Positions 55,665-64,000 of a DNA stretch of 64,000 nt are shown piece after piece. Every line of letters starts with the position of its first letter. Positions within the stretch are counted from its first letter, which is position 1. The notes below the pieces were generated by a model. The model did not search any database and was not told the origin of the DNA. It worked only from the letters and a program-made list of their open reading frames with translations. This DNA comes from Planctomycetota bacterium. Lineage in GTDB: Bacteria; Planctomycetota; Planctomycetia; Pirellulales; Pirellulaceae. The stretch covers positions 1 through 64,000 of the forward strand of contig JACNKX010000067.1 of assembly GCA_014381825.1 (NCBI GenBank). Direction: 5' to 3'. A program made the translations under genes and the position numbers.

Positions 55665-57122
55665 ATGACCGAACCATCCGCCGCTCAGACTCGTGATGCC
55701 TGTTCACTGTCCTGGCCTCAGCAACGGCGAAACTTGGTTTTGTTCGCGACTTGCACTGGCATGCAGTACCTCGCCGCTCCTGTGTTGTACGTTGGGATCA
55801 CACAGGCTTCGTTGTGCGACCGGTTGGGAGCGGATGCTCGGACGTCAAATCTGCCAGCGACTTTGTTCTTCGCGATGACCGCGATGCCGGCCATCATTGC
55901 TTGGTTGTCGCCGCGGGTAGCGTCGCTGAAGCGCAACCTTATGTTGTGTTATGCGACCTCGGCGGTCATGCTCGCGACGCTGGCCGTGACGTTGCTGTTG
56001 CCGCTGCCAAACTCGGTCAAGCTGGCGATGGTGATCCTGCAAGGTGGCGTAGCGGGCGCGGTAATGCCGGCGGCGATCGCCCTCCTGTGGGAAGCCATCG
56101 GACGGGGGTCAGACGAGTCCAGGCGAGGGCTCGCGCTGAGTCTGGCCTTTGGGTTGGGGCCAATCCTGGCGGTCGTCGGTTCGTTTGCCCAGACGACGCT
56201 GCTGGGTGGCGACCTGTTCGGCTGGAAGTTTTCCGGTGCGGCCTATCCCTGGAGCTTCGTTATGCTGTTCGCAGCCGGTGCTCCTGTGATGGCAGTGGCC
56301 GCTTGGTTGTCACGGCTTTTTGTCGTCCCCCCGGTCGATCGAGAACCACAGCGCGAGCCGTTGGCAGCGGTGATGCCGCTGTTGATCGGAGTGCCGGTGA
56401 TGTTCGCGTCGGTGGCATTGATGCACGCAGCTGCGGTGACGGAGAACGAAGCGTATCGACAAGTGGGGTACGTAGCGGCAGCGATCGCTGCAATGAGCCT
56501 GACTTACTACTTTCGTTCTTTGTTACGACAACGAGTTCTGCTGCTAGCCACTGTCGTCACGATCTTGATTTACGCCGTCAACGGATCGCCGTCGAATATG
56601 AATCTGTATTCCCATGAGGCCCTCGGCGACGCGCCCGAGCAATATGCAGGCATCCAGAACATGCTGCGATTCGGCTGCAAAGCGATCGCTGGCGGATTGC
56701 TCGGCTGGATGCTGACTCGCACAAATCCCCGCGCCGGCATCTTGGCAACGGCGGCGATTTGTCTCGCATCACAGCTCTGGGCAATGCTGGTGACCGGACC
56801 TTGGTATCTAGCCTCGTTCGTCATCTTCGGAGCAGGCGAACTGATCGGTGTTTACGCGCCGAACTATATGGTGTCTGCGTCTCGTACAAACGATTTGCGT
56901 CGCACCATGGCCTTTGCCACCATGCTGATGGTCCCCGCCGCGCCGGCTGGATATCTGTATGGGACGATCGTCGATTACGTCCGCGACAACAGGCTGACCG
57001 CCTTTGGGCTAACTTCCGAGGCGTTGGGGTTTCGGCTCAGCTTTCTGGCAAGCAGCCTATTGATCCTGGTAGGAATCGTCGTGGCTGTGACGCTGCTTCC
57101 AAAGAAACCCAAACAAGAGTGA
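55665..57122 (+). CDS. MFS-family transporter
   Basis: A 485-residue membrane protein with about twelve hydrophobic helices and MFS layout: a first half to about residue 220, a loop with PPVDREPQREPLAA, and a second half ending at PKKPKQE. The A-motif is loosely present around SPRVASLKRNLM. The substrate is not readable, but location behind a sialidase and a sugar oxidoreductase points to uptake of the released monosaccharide or acid. AAAGG precedes the ATG. No TRAP or SSS-type sialate transporter was seen. Confidence 0.8.
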   Translation: MTEPSAAQTRDACSLSWPQQRRNLVLFATCTGMQYLAAPVLYVGITQASLCDRLGADARTSNLPATLFFAMTAMPAIIAWLSPRVASLKRNLMLCYATSAVMLATLAVTLLLPLPNSVKLAMVILQGGVAGAVMPAAIALLWEAIGRGSDESRRGLALSLAFGLGPILAVVGSFAQTTLLGGDLFGWKFSGAAYPWSFVMLFAAGAPVMAVAAWLSRLFVVPPVDREPQREPLAAVMPLLIGVPVMFASVALMHAAAVTENEAYRQVGYVAAAIAAMSLTYYFRSLLRQRVLLLATVVTILIYAVNGSPSNMNLYSHEALGDAPEQYAGIQNMLRFGCKAIAGGLLGWMLTRTNPRAGILATAAICLASQLWAMLVTGPWYLASFVIFGAGELIGVYAPNYMVSASRTNDLRRTMAFATMLMVPAAPAGYLYGTIVDYVRDNRLTAFGLTSEALGFRLSFLASSLLILVGIVVAVTLLPKKPKQE

Positions 57123-57159
57123 CAGTGACTTCTACTATTATTCCGGGAGAACTTCAGTG

Positions 57160-59550
57160 ATGACGCCGCACGATTTGTCGATCCAGTCTTTCTTCATCTG
57201 CCGCAATTTGTCGGTCCTGTTTTTATTAGTCAGCCTGTTCGCCTGCTCGGCGAAGGCACAAGAACCAGCGAAGCCCGCCTGGCAGTACGCTCCGGAACTG
57301 ATGCGACCGTTCTGGCAAGGGACGACCATGGAGGGCGAGTCCGTGCTGTTCATCAAGGACGTAAAGACCGGGGAAGCGAAAGCCTCGGTGTTGTTCCCGA
57401 TACAGCGAGTACTTAGCGTCCGCAATTCGGCTGGAGATGTCACGTATGAGAATGGCCGTGATTATGTCTGGAAGCCGGAGTCGCGAGAAATCGTTCTTCC
57501 CGAAGGTTCTCGCATCGTGTCCCGCCTCCCCTCCGAGTTGCGCCGCCCGGCGAAGTCGCAGAAGTACGAACTAACGCATCGAGACGGCAATGGCGAGATC
57601 TTCTTCGGATCACGGTTGGAGTATGCCGACATACAGACCTGCATCACGTACTCACACGCCCCAGACTTGTGGAAATCGGCGGCACCGAAATTCGATGCGG
57701 GAGCGCTGCCTCGCTCGGTTCACAAACTGCTAAGTAAGCAGCCGCTGTCGATTGTGGTCGTCGGAGACAGCATCTCCGCGGGCTGCAATGCCTCGGGCTG
57801 GGCAGAGGGGAATCCTTTTCAGCCTCCCTACCCGGAACTGTTGCGGCGTCATCTCGAAGCGCGCTTTCGAGGCCAGGTCACGTTGCAAAATCCTTCTGTC
57901 AGTGGTACCGACACGAGCTGGGTTCTAACGATGATCGATAAGGTCGTCGAGCCCAAGCCAAACCTAGTCATCGTGGCCTTTGGGATGAACGATGCCGCAG
58001 GTCGTTCAGCACGGGAGTATCAAGCCAATACCGCAGCGGTCATGGACAAGATTCGCGAACGACTCCCCGACGTCGAGTTCATCCTCGTAGCGTCCATGCT
58101 CGGCAATCGAGATTGGACGAGACTCGATCAGAAACTCTTTCCGCAGTACCGAGACGCGCTGGCCAGCCTCTGCGGACCTGGCGTCGCGCTGGCCGACTTG
58201 ACTTCCGTTTGGGCCGGCTTCCTGGAACTCAAGCAAGACTGGGATCAGACCGGAAATGGCGTGAACCATCCGAATGATTTCGGTCACCGCGTTTATGCAC
58301 AAGTATTGTCCACCTTGCTTGATCCCAGCGGCGAACCTGCCGCGGACTCTGAGCCTGAGAAGACCGTCGAAGCGGGGCCGCTCCAACTGATCGAGCGGCG
58401 ACTGCTCGGCAATTACACCTACTCATATGCCTGTGCGACGGCGGATCTCGACGGCGACGGTGATCTCGATTTGACGAGTTCCGACGCCGAGCCCAACAGC
58501 AACCTGTATCTGCTGTTGAACGATGGCGAGGGGAACTTCCAGTACTCGTTTGTTCAAAAGTACGCCGCGGAAGACGACCAGCCGATCCGTTTGGAGCGGC
58601 ACGCCATCGGAGACATCAACGGCGATGGCCGCCCCGACATCGTCATCGTCGACAATCTGAAATGGGACATTCGCTGGTTCGAGAACCCCGGCCAGAACAC
58701 GATCGCACAGCCATGGAAGCTGCGTCGAGTGGCCGCACCAAAAGAAGTTCCAGGTTCGTACGACGTCGCGCTGGCTGACCTCGACGGCGATGGCGATCTG
58801 GACGTTGCCGCATCCAGTTGGCGGTTCGGTAATCGCTTCGATTGGTTCGAGAACGTTGGCCGTCCCGGAAACGGCGAGATTTGGATTCGGCATCAGGTCG
58901 AGGACATGATCGGCGAAACTCGCACGATCGCCGTGGCCGATTTCAATCGCGACGGGAAGCCCGATCTGCTCGGCACTTCGCGCACCGGCAATCAAATCGT
59001 CTGGTACGCCAACTCGAGGAAGCCTGCCAGCGAACCGTGGACGAAAACGGTCATCGACGCGACGTCGATCGCCCCCGCCCATGGACATCCGATTGACATG
59101 GACGGTGATGGCGATCAAGACGTCGTCATGGCGTTCGGAATCGCGGCTGGTGTTGGCAATCAATCTCCCGATTCGCACCAGGTCGCCTGGTACGAAAATG
59201 TCGGCCGAGCCGGATTGGGAACGCAGTGGAGGAAGCACACCATTGCCGCCAGTTTTCCTCAAGGATTTGAAGCCGTCGCCGGAGACCTCGATGGCGATGG
59301 CGATCAAGACGTCGTTGCCACCGGTTGGAGCCCGCAGGGTCGTATCGCCTGGTTCGAGAACACCGGCGATCCGAAGGTTGGCTGGCGGCAGCACTCGATC
59401 AAAGAGAATTGGTCGAATGCGGTCACCGTGATTCTTGCGGACCTGGACAATGACGGTCGCCTCGACATCGTCGCATGCGCCGAACGCGGCGCGAACGAAT
59501 TACGTTGGTGGCGTAACGCAGGCGTGACGAACGCGACAGGACCCCAATGA
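57160..59550 (+). CDS. Secreted SGNH/GDSL esterase with FG-GAP repeats
   Basis: A 796-residue exported protein. After the leader (LSVLFLLVSLFACSAKA) and a beta-rich domain to about residue 190 comes an SGNH hydrolase: Ser near 203 in VVVGDSISAGC, Asn in FGMNDAAGRS near 275, and Asp/His in GVNHPNDFGHRVYA near 369. From about residue 427 to the end are six or more FG-GAP/VCBS repeats with the calcium loop DLDGDGDLDL and variants, forming a propeller that binds partners or glycan. Esterases of this kind remove acetyl groups from polysaccharides. A GTG at 57157 directly precedes the ATG; GGGAG lies upstream. Confidence 0.85.
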   Translation: MTPHDLSIQSFFICRNLSVLFLLVSLFACSAKAQEPAKPAWQYAPELMRPFWQGTTMEGESVLFIKDVKTGEAKASVLFPIQRVLSVRNSAGDVTYENGRDYVWKPESREIVLPEGSRIVSRLPSELRRPAKSQKYELTHRDGNGEIFFGSRLEYADIQTCITYSHAPDLWKSAAPKFDAGALPRSVHKLLSKQPLSIVVVGDSISAGCNASGWAEGNPFQPPYPELLRRHLEARFRGQVTLQNPSVSGTDTSWVLTMIDKVVEPKPNLVIVAFGMNDAAGRSAREYQANTAAVMDKIRERLPDVEFILVASMLGNRDWTRLDQKLFPQYRDALASLCGPGVALADLTSVWAGFLELKQDWDQTGNGVNHPNDFGHRVYAQVLSTLLDPSGEPAADSEPEKTVEAGPLQLIERRLLGNYTYSYACATADLDGDGDLDLTSSDAEPNSNLYLLLNDGEGNFQYSFVQKYAAEDDQPIRLERHAIGDINGDGRPDIVIVDNLKWDIRWFENPGQNTIAQPWKLRRVAAPKEVPGSYDVALADLDGDGDLDVAASSWRFGNRFDWFENVGRPGNGEIWIRHQVEDMIGETRTIAVADFNRDGKPDLLGTSRTGNQIVWYANSRKPASEPWTKTVIDATSIAPAHGHPIDMDGDGDQDVVMAFGIAAGVGNQSPDSHQVAWYENVGRAGLGTQWRKHTIAASFPQGFEAVAGDLDGDGDQDVVATGWSPQGRIAWFENTGDPKVGWRQHSIKENWSNAVTVILADLDNDGRLDIVACAERGANELRWWRNAGVTNATGPQ

Positions 59551-59647
59551 ACCAACAATGGCTTGCGCGCCGCTCGACAATTGAATCATCGCCCGAGGTC
59601 TTACCTCTAGCATTTCAGGGCTGTTATTTCATGAGAGGATTCGAAAC

Positions 59648-61882
59648 ATGCTCCAGGTGAGTGTCCGTCATTTCCGTCCCGTCTGGTTCTTGCTCATTTT
59701 GTTGATCGTGGAGTCTTCGGCGTCGGCTATCGAAGCAGATGAGCCGCAGCGTGTTCGGCGTCTGCTTTACAACTTTGACGGCGATTCATGCTTATCAACG
59801 AAAGCGGGTGGCAAGGGGCCGGTGGCGGTGGATGTCGACGACGTGAAGCGGTTGATTGAAGAAGTTGCTTACGACGGGAGTCGCGTCGATACCGTTCTGG
59901 TCTGCATCAACGCGCAGGTGATGTACTATCCGACCAAAGTCGGCACGATGCGCGGCACACTTTCAACTCCCGACGAGCGGGCGATGTGGCCAGCGTCGGA
60001 GAAACAACGGTTCGAGAACTTAAAGGCGTTCTTTGACGCCGACACTGACCCTTACGCGATCATGCTGGCTGAGATCAAGCGGCGAGGCCGCGAGGCGTTG
60101 CTTACGTTTCGCATGAATGACGATCACGGCAACGACTTTCTGAGGACACAGTTTCTGGTCGACCATCCCGACTGGCGACTGGGTACGGAACAATACCATG
60201 GCAAGGGAGCGATCGACTTCGGACGCGACGAGGTCCGCGACTATACGTTTCGACTGATCGAAGAAGCCGTCCGGCGTTACGACTGCGACGGTATCGAACT
60301 CGATTTCAATCGCTTCCCAGCATTCTTCAAAGACGGCTCGACCGACGAGCGTATCGCGAAGATGAATTCATTGGTCAAACGAGTCCGCAAGATGCTCGAC
60401 GATGTTGGACGCGAACGAGGTCGCCGATTGGTGCTCTCGGTCCGACCTCCGTCAAACTATGGCCGCACTCCACCGACACCCGAGACCGCGCGGCTGCTCG
60501 GTTGCGACGTGCCGGCTTGGGTGAAGCAAGGCTGGGTCGATTTCGTTGCGGTCTCTGAGTTCCTGATCGAACGTGGCGATCTGCCAATTGGCTTGTGGAA
60601 GCAGGCCATCACGACGGCCCCAGTTTACGGTGGCATCGAATGCACCAAAGGCGGCGGCCAAAAGAATCTTACCGCCGACGAATATCGCCATGCCGCGACG
60701 CAACTGACTAAAGCGGGGGCCGACGGAGTCTACCTGTTCAATTTCTTCACGTCACGCGAAGGTGGCGAAGCGGCCTACGAACCGCCGTTCGAAGTGCTGA
60801 GTGACTTGACGACTGCGAAAGTTAGCGTCAAGACCGAGTCAGATCTCGAACGGCCTGGGCTCGCGCGACCCGACGTTGAATTCAAGATCTTTCAGTTTCC
60901 GGCTGACAAAATTCCGCGGATTGATGGCGACGCGAACGACTGGTCTCTTGTTCCGGAGTCTTACTCGATCGGCATGGATCAGCTGCGGGAGACGGTGATC
61001 GGGATCGACGACGAACGTGATCTCGAGAATCTGGACGTGAACGTGAAGGTTGGCTGGGTGAAGGGACAGAACCATCTCTACTTTCTGTACGAGGCCAGCG
61101 ACAACTACTGGGACTTTTCCCGCGAGGATCTGCACAATGATATCTTCGAGGTCGTTATCGACGGTGATCTCTCGGGCGGACCACTGATCCGTCAGATGCA
61201 TCCCAACGAGGAGCTGCGCAACAAGCCGGACACACACTTCCTCTTTCACGGCGTCCACGCGCAGAACTACCACATCTTCACTCCCGCCAAAGACAAGGAC
61301 TGGACGATGGTCTGGGGCGCACAGCCTTGGATCAAGAATTTGCCACACGCCAACGCGGCCTACGAGTACAACTTCAAGCACGGAGAAAGCGGCAAGCTGA
61401 TGCTGGAGTTCTTTGTCACGCCGTTCGATCACGCGCCGCCCGACCGCTCGCGCGCCGTTCCGACGAAGCTCGAAGAGGACAAAGTGATCGGTATGTCGTG
61501 GGCCATACTCGACTACGACGACGAAGAGGCAGACCGCTACGCCGGGTTCTGGAACCTCTCGCACAAGACGACCATGTATGGTGACGCGTCGGATTTAGTG
61601 GCGTTCCGCTTGATGCCGATCGAGAAGAGCCTCCGCAAGCCCGTCGAGGCCGATTGGTCTTTCCAAGTGATCAGTCGGAGAGATCGGATCGTCGCGTTCC
61701 GCGATCGTTCGTATGGCAAGATCACCTCATGGAGTTGGGATTTCGGTGACGGTACGTCTTCGACGGAACGTCATTCCATTCACCGTTATGAGAAGGCCGG
61801 TGAATTCATCGTAACGCTCAAGGTCGAGGGACCGGAGGGCAAGGCACGCCGGACCAAAGTTTGGGACGTGACACTACCCTAG
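59648..61882 (+). CDS. Secreted glycosidase-like protein with CBM9-like and PKD domains
   Basis: A 744-residue exported protein. Residues about 30-380 form a TIM-barrel-like domain of the GH10-like group (RRLLYNFDGDSCL, LLTFRMNDDHGND, DYTFRLIEEAVRRYDCDGIELDFNRF, where a late Glu/Asp could be catalytic). Residues about 415-640 resemble a family-9 carbohydrate-binding or DOMON-like module (IPRIDGDANDWSLVP, then FLYEASDNYWDF). The C-terminus is a PKD domain (VAFRDRSYGKITSWSWDFGDGTSS). GAGGATTC precedes the ATG. Binding plus hydrolysis of an extracellular glycan is the inferred role, matching its neighbours; the enzymatic class is tentative. Confidence 0.65.
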   Translation: MLQVSVRHFRPVWFLLILLIVESSASAIEADEPQRVRRLLYNFDGDSCLSTKAGGKGPVAVDVDDVKRLIEEVAYDGSRVDTVLVCINAQVMYYPTKVGTMRGTLSTPDERAMWPASEKQRFENLKAFFDADTDPYAIMLAEIKRRGREALLTFRMNDDHGNDFLRTQFLVDHPDWRLGTEQYHGKGAIDFGRDEVRDYTFRLIEEAVRRYDCDGIELDFNRFPAFFKDGSTDERIAKMNSLVKRVRKMLDDVGRERGRRLVLSVRPPSNYGRTPPTPETARLLGCDVPAWVKQGWVDFVAVSEFLIERGDLPIGLWKQAITTAPVYGGIECTKGGGQKNLTADEYRHAATQLTKAGADGVYLFNFFTSREGGEAAYEPPFEVLSDLTTAKVSVKTESDLERPGLARPDVEFKIFQFPADKIPRIDGDANDWSLVPESYSIGMDQLRETVIGIDDERDLENLDVNVKVGWVKGQNHLYFLYEASDNYWDFSREDLHNDIFEVVIDGDLSGGPLIRQMHPNEELRNKPDTHFLFHGVHAQNYHIFTPAKDKDWTMVWGAQPWIKNLPHANAAYEYNFKHGESGKLMLEFFVTPFDHAPPDRSRAVPTKLEEDKVIGMSWAILDYDDEEADRYAGFWNLSHKTTMYGDASDLVAFRLMPIEKSLRKPVEADWSFQVISRRDRIVAFRDRSYGKITSWSWDFGDGTSSTERHSIHRYEKAGEFIVTLKVEGPEGKARRTKVWDVTLP

Positions 61883-62064
61883 GCGGGAGGTCGAGGCCGG
61901 AGAGCCGAAATAGTCAGTCAACATCCACTTCAGTAACCGCTCGTCGTTGATCCGACTACAGCTCAACGTACTCCGCCATCTTTGCATCTTCCGGCACGAC
62001 AACGTATCGTGGAACGCCACAGTTCACTTTCTTCAACCCGTCCTACGAAAGGCCCGTGTCTCGA

Positions 62065-64000
62065 ATGTGCCGTCCGAGATTTCACCGTATGATTCTGTTG
62101 GCCGGAGCTTTCGCCCTGCTGTCCGGGCGATCAGCCGACGCCCTTGACCAGACTGCTCAAACCACGAGCGCGCGACCACCGAACATCGTGTTTGTTCTCT
62201 TGGACAATGTCGGGAAAGACTGGTTTCGGTGTTACGGCAGTCAAGAAGACCAGACGCCGGTGATCGACCAACTCGCCTACACGGGCCTAAAGTTTCGCAA
62301 TTTCTACATCACGCCAGTTTGCAGTACGAGTCGCACCATGTTGCTGACGGGTCGCTATCCGTTTCGCACCGGCTGGCATACACATCACGATTCGGCAATC
62401 TATGGTGGTGGGCACTTGGACTGGAATCGAGAAGTTTCTTTTGCACGCGTCTTGCGAGACGCGGGGTACTCGACCTGTATTGCCGGCAAGTGGCAAGTGA
62501 ATGACTTGTTCGATCCCGCGCAGAAGGACGCGCTCGAGAAACATGGCTTCGACGAACATTGCATCTTTCCGGAAGGCAAGCCTGGACACCCCGCGCACAA
62601 GAAACGCTACTGGGACGCGTACCTCCATCAGAACGGCGAACGAATCGACACTGCAGGGCGGTTTGGTCCCGAGGTCGTGGCGGACTTCGCCATTGATTAC
62701 ATGCGACGCCACCGCGACGAACCGTTCTTGCTGTTCTATCCCGCCATTCTGACGCACATTCCGGTCACCACGACGCCGCTGGCACGTAATGAAACCGCAA
62801 CGCCGCGCGCCAAGTTCGCCAGCATGTTGCGTTATGCGGACCATGTGATTGGCCGTTTGATCGAGGCTCTCGACGCATTACACCTGCGAGACAACACGCT
62901 GGTCGTTATTACCACCGATAATGGGACCGACAGTGGCACGGATCAAGGCCGCCCGCAAAGTTTGGGTGGACGGATCAAGGGCCGCATTGCTTCGGAAGGG
63001 ATCTATTCGCTGCGCGAGACCGGCATCAATGTTCCGTTCATTGTCAGCGGCCCCAAGTGGATTCCACAAGGTCGCGAGACCGATGCGCTAATCAACGCGG
63101 CTGACATTCTTCCAACGCTTGCCGACCTTGCCGGCGCGAAATTGCCACGCGATGTCACGGTCGACGGTCAATCGTTCGCGCCGGTCGTGCGAGAGGCCGC
63201 CGATGATGCCCAGCGACGACCTTGGACCTTTACGCAGTACAGCACTACCCGCGTGATTCGTGATCAGCGATACAAACTGTATTCCACGGGCGAGCTCTAC
63301 GACCTGGCCGAGGATCCGTTCGAGACGGTGGACTTGACGGCCGGTGCCGCATCACTCGAAGGCCCCGCCCTGGCCGCCGAGTCGGAGAACGCTCGCGATC
63401 GATTGCAAGCCATTCTCGACGCCCAACCGCCCGATGCCAAATGGCCATTCACGTTTCGAAGCATTTCAGCTCGTAAGATCCGTGCTCAGCAGGACGCATC
63501 GCGTCGCGCCGACTGGATTCTGCAGGAGCGGAAGCCTCCGAAAGAACTCACGAAGTTCTTTCGTCCCGCTACAGAACATCAAGACAATCTGGGGACGTAT
63601 CAATCGCCGCTGGTGTTTCAAGATGGAAGCCGCGTTCAGTCTGCCGACGATTGGCAGCGCCGTCGCCAGGAAATCGGGCAGCACTGGCAGCAAGCAATGG
63701 GGCCCTGGCCAGATTTGATCGAAACGCCTCGCGTCGTGGCTGGGCCGATTACACGTCGCGAAAACATTACGCAGCGCCAGCTGCAAATCGAAATCGGTTT
63801 GGGCGGCGAGATGGTCGATGCATTTCTGCTGGTGCCCGATGGCGACGGTCCGTTTCCAGCTGTCTTGGATGTCTACTATGATGCCCAGACAGGCATCGGC
63901 AAGGGCACACCGCTGCGTGATCACGCCTGGCAACTCGCAAAGCGGGGCTTTGTGACGCTGTCGATCGGCAAACCAAACACGGGGATCAACCTGGAGGACG
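62065..64000 (+). CDS. Secreted sulfatase fused to an esterase-like domain (partial, runs off the window)
   Basis: The open frame from the ATG at 62065 continues past the window end (645 codons). After a leader (RMILLAGAFALLSG), residues about 45-455 are a type I sulfatase: NIVFVLLDNVGKDWFRCYG, Cys86 in TPVCSTSRTMLLTGRYPF, ITTDNGTDSGT and a closing ELYDLAEDPFETVDL. The formylglycine motif is C-S-T-S-R, with Thr where Pro or Ala is usual. From about residue 550 a second domain begins (ETPRVVAGPITRRENITQR, VDAFLLVPDGDGPFPAVLD), typical of the strand before the active site in acetyl-xylan/glucuronoyl-esterase-like hydrolases. Joint removal of sulfate and ester groups from one glycan is inferred. 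Confidence 0.75.
   Translation, partial: MCRPRFHRMILLAGAFALLSGRSADALDQTAQTTSARPPNIVFVLLDNVGKDWFRCYGSQEDQTPVIDQLAYTGLKFRNFYITPVCSTSRTMLLTGRYPFRTGWHTHHDSAIYGGGHLDWNREVSFARVLRDAGYSTCIAGKWQVNDLFDPAQKDALEKHGFDEHCIFPEGKPGHPAHKKRYWDAYLHQNGERIDTAGRFGPEVVADFAIDYMRRHRDEPFLLFYPAILTHIPVTTTPLARNETATPRAKFASMLRYADHVIGRLIEALDALHLRDNTLVVITTDNGTDSGTDQGRPQSLGGRIKGRIASEGIYSLRETGINVPFIVSGPKWIPQGRETDALINAADILPTLADLAGAKLPRDVTVDGQSFAPVVREAADDAQRRPWTFTQYSTTRVIRDQRYKLYSTGELYDLAEDPFETVDLTAGAASLEGPALAAESENARDRLQAILDAQPPDAKWPFTFRSISARKIRAQQDASRRADWILQERKPPKELTKFFRPATEHQDNLGTYQSPLVFQDGSRVQSADDWQRRRQEIGQHWQQAMGPWPDLIETPRVVAGPITRRENITQRQLQIEIGLGGEMVDAFLLVPDGDGPFPAVLDVYYDAQTGIGKGTPLRDHAWQLAKRGFVTLSIGKPNTGINLED

Noticed and set aside
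37153-64000. Search for a DGR variable repeat matching the template at 36178-36300
   Set aside because: No other RGGSF/W...GFR tail was seen in the translated frames of this window.
1-64000. CRISPR arrays, tRNA and rRNA genes
   Set aside because: No regularly spaced direct repeats, cloverleaf with T-loop consensus, or ribosomal RNA sequence was recognised by eye; a covariance-model scan would be needed to exclude tRNAs fully.

Overview
The window looks like chromosomal DNA of a planctomycete of the Pirellulales (Rhodopirellula-like) type. This rests on family content. There is a paired DUF1592-type cytochrome protein and DUF1552 protein, a giant Ser/Thr kinase with a zinc-ribbon head, a DWG motif and a WD40 tail, several sulfatases, secreted PQQ-type propellers, a neutral ceramidase-like protein, bacillithiol deacetylase BshB1, and twin-arginine-type secreted carbohydrate enzymes. 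No rRNA, tRNA or CRISPR array was recognised.

Layout. 1-3 kb: a C-terminal scrap of Fe/Mn superoxide dismutase, a fused STAS/histidine-kinase-type ATPase switch protein, and a broken IS21-type istB. 3-8.4 kb: an M20 amidohydrolase, a collapsed amidohydrolase remnant, and a stress-type cluster (DinB, divergent from SRPBCC-ArsR-TfoX-DUF899). A clear promoter in the divergent region overlaps a palindromic operator. 8.4-15.4 kb: ceramidase-like hydrolase, a phosphodiesterase/esterase fusion carrying a sulfatase stub, a sulfatase, and a secreted WD40 protein. 15.4-21 kb: an 1882-residue kinase with about eleven repeated T-[VIY]-[DE] motifs and 21 WD40 blades. 21.4-33 kb: ordinary chromosomal genes (DUF368 lipid translocase, PQQ propeller, HD-GYP, site-2 protease, BshB1, M32 peptidase, coiled-coil protein, D-hydroxyacid dehydrogenase, GNAT).

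The most unusual region is 33.8-36.8 kb. An IS110-family transposase gene abuts a kinase gene that has lost its 5' end. That kinase frame runs without a stop into the C-terminal thumb of a reverse transcriptase of the diversity-generating retroelement (DGR) type. The fused frame is followed at once by an adenine-rich, Asn-codon-rich tract that reads as the C-terminus of an FGE-sulfatase/C-type-lectin-fold protein. This is what a DGR template repeat looks like. I read it as a collapsed DGR that kept its template repeat and lost the catalytic part of its RT.

36.9-46.9 kb: a DUF1592/DUF1552 pair preceded by a translationally coupled small ORF, an S9 peptidase, a PQQ propeller, a small secreted protein and an amidohydrolase, then a collapsed kinase/WD40 remnant. 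47.5-64 kb: nine genes all on the + strand form what looks like a glycan-degradation locus: an enolase-superfamily enzyme, two BNR/sialidase-fold proteins (one with GH33 features), a GH32/43-like propeller, a Gfo/Idh/MocA oxidoreductase, an MFS transporter, a GDSL esterase with FG-GAP repeats, a glycosidase-like protein with CBM9-like and PKD domains, and a sulfatase fused to an esterase-like domain that runs off the window.

A theme across the window is genes reduced to joined N- and C-terminal ends (amidohydrolase at 4.5 kb, sulfatase stub at 12.3 kb, kinase/WD40 at 47 kb) or rejoined to foreign ends (kinase-RT at 35-36 kb). All assignments come from reading motifs by eye; no database search was run.
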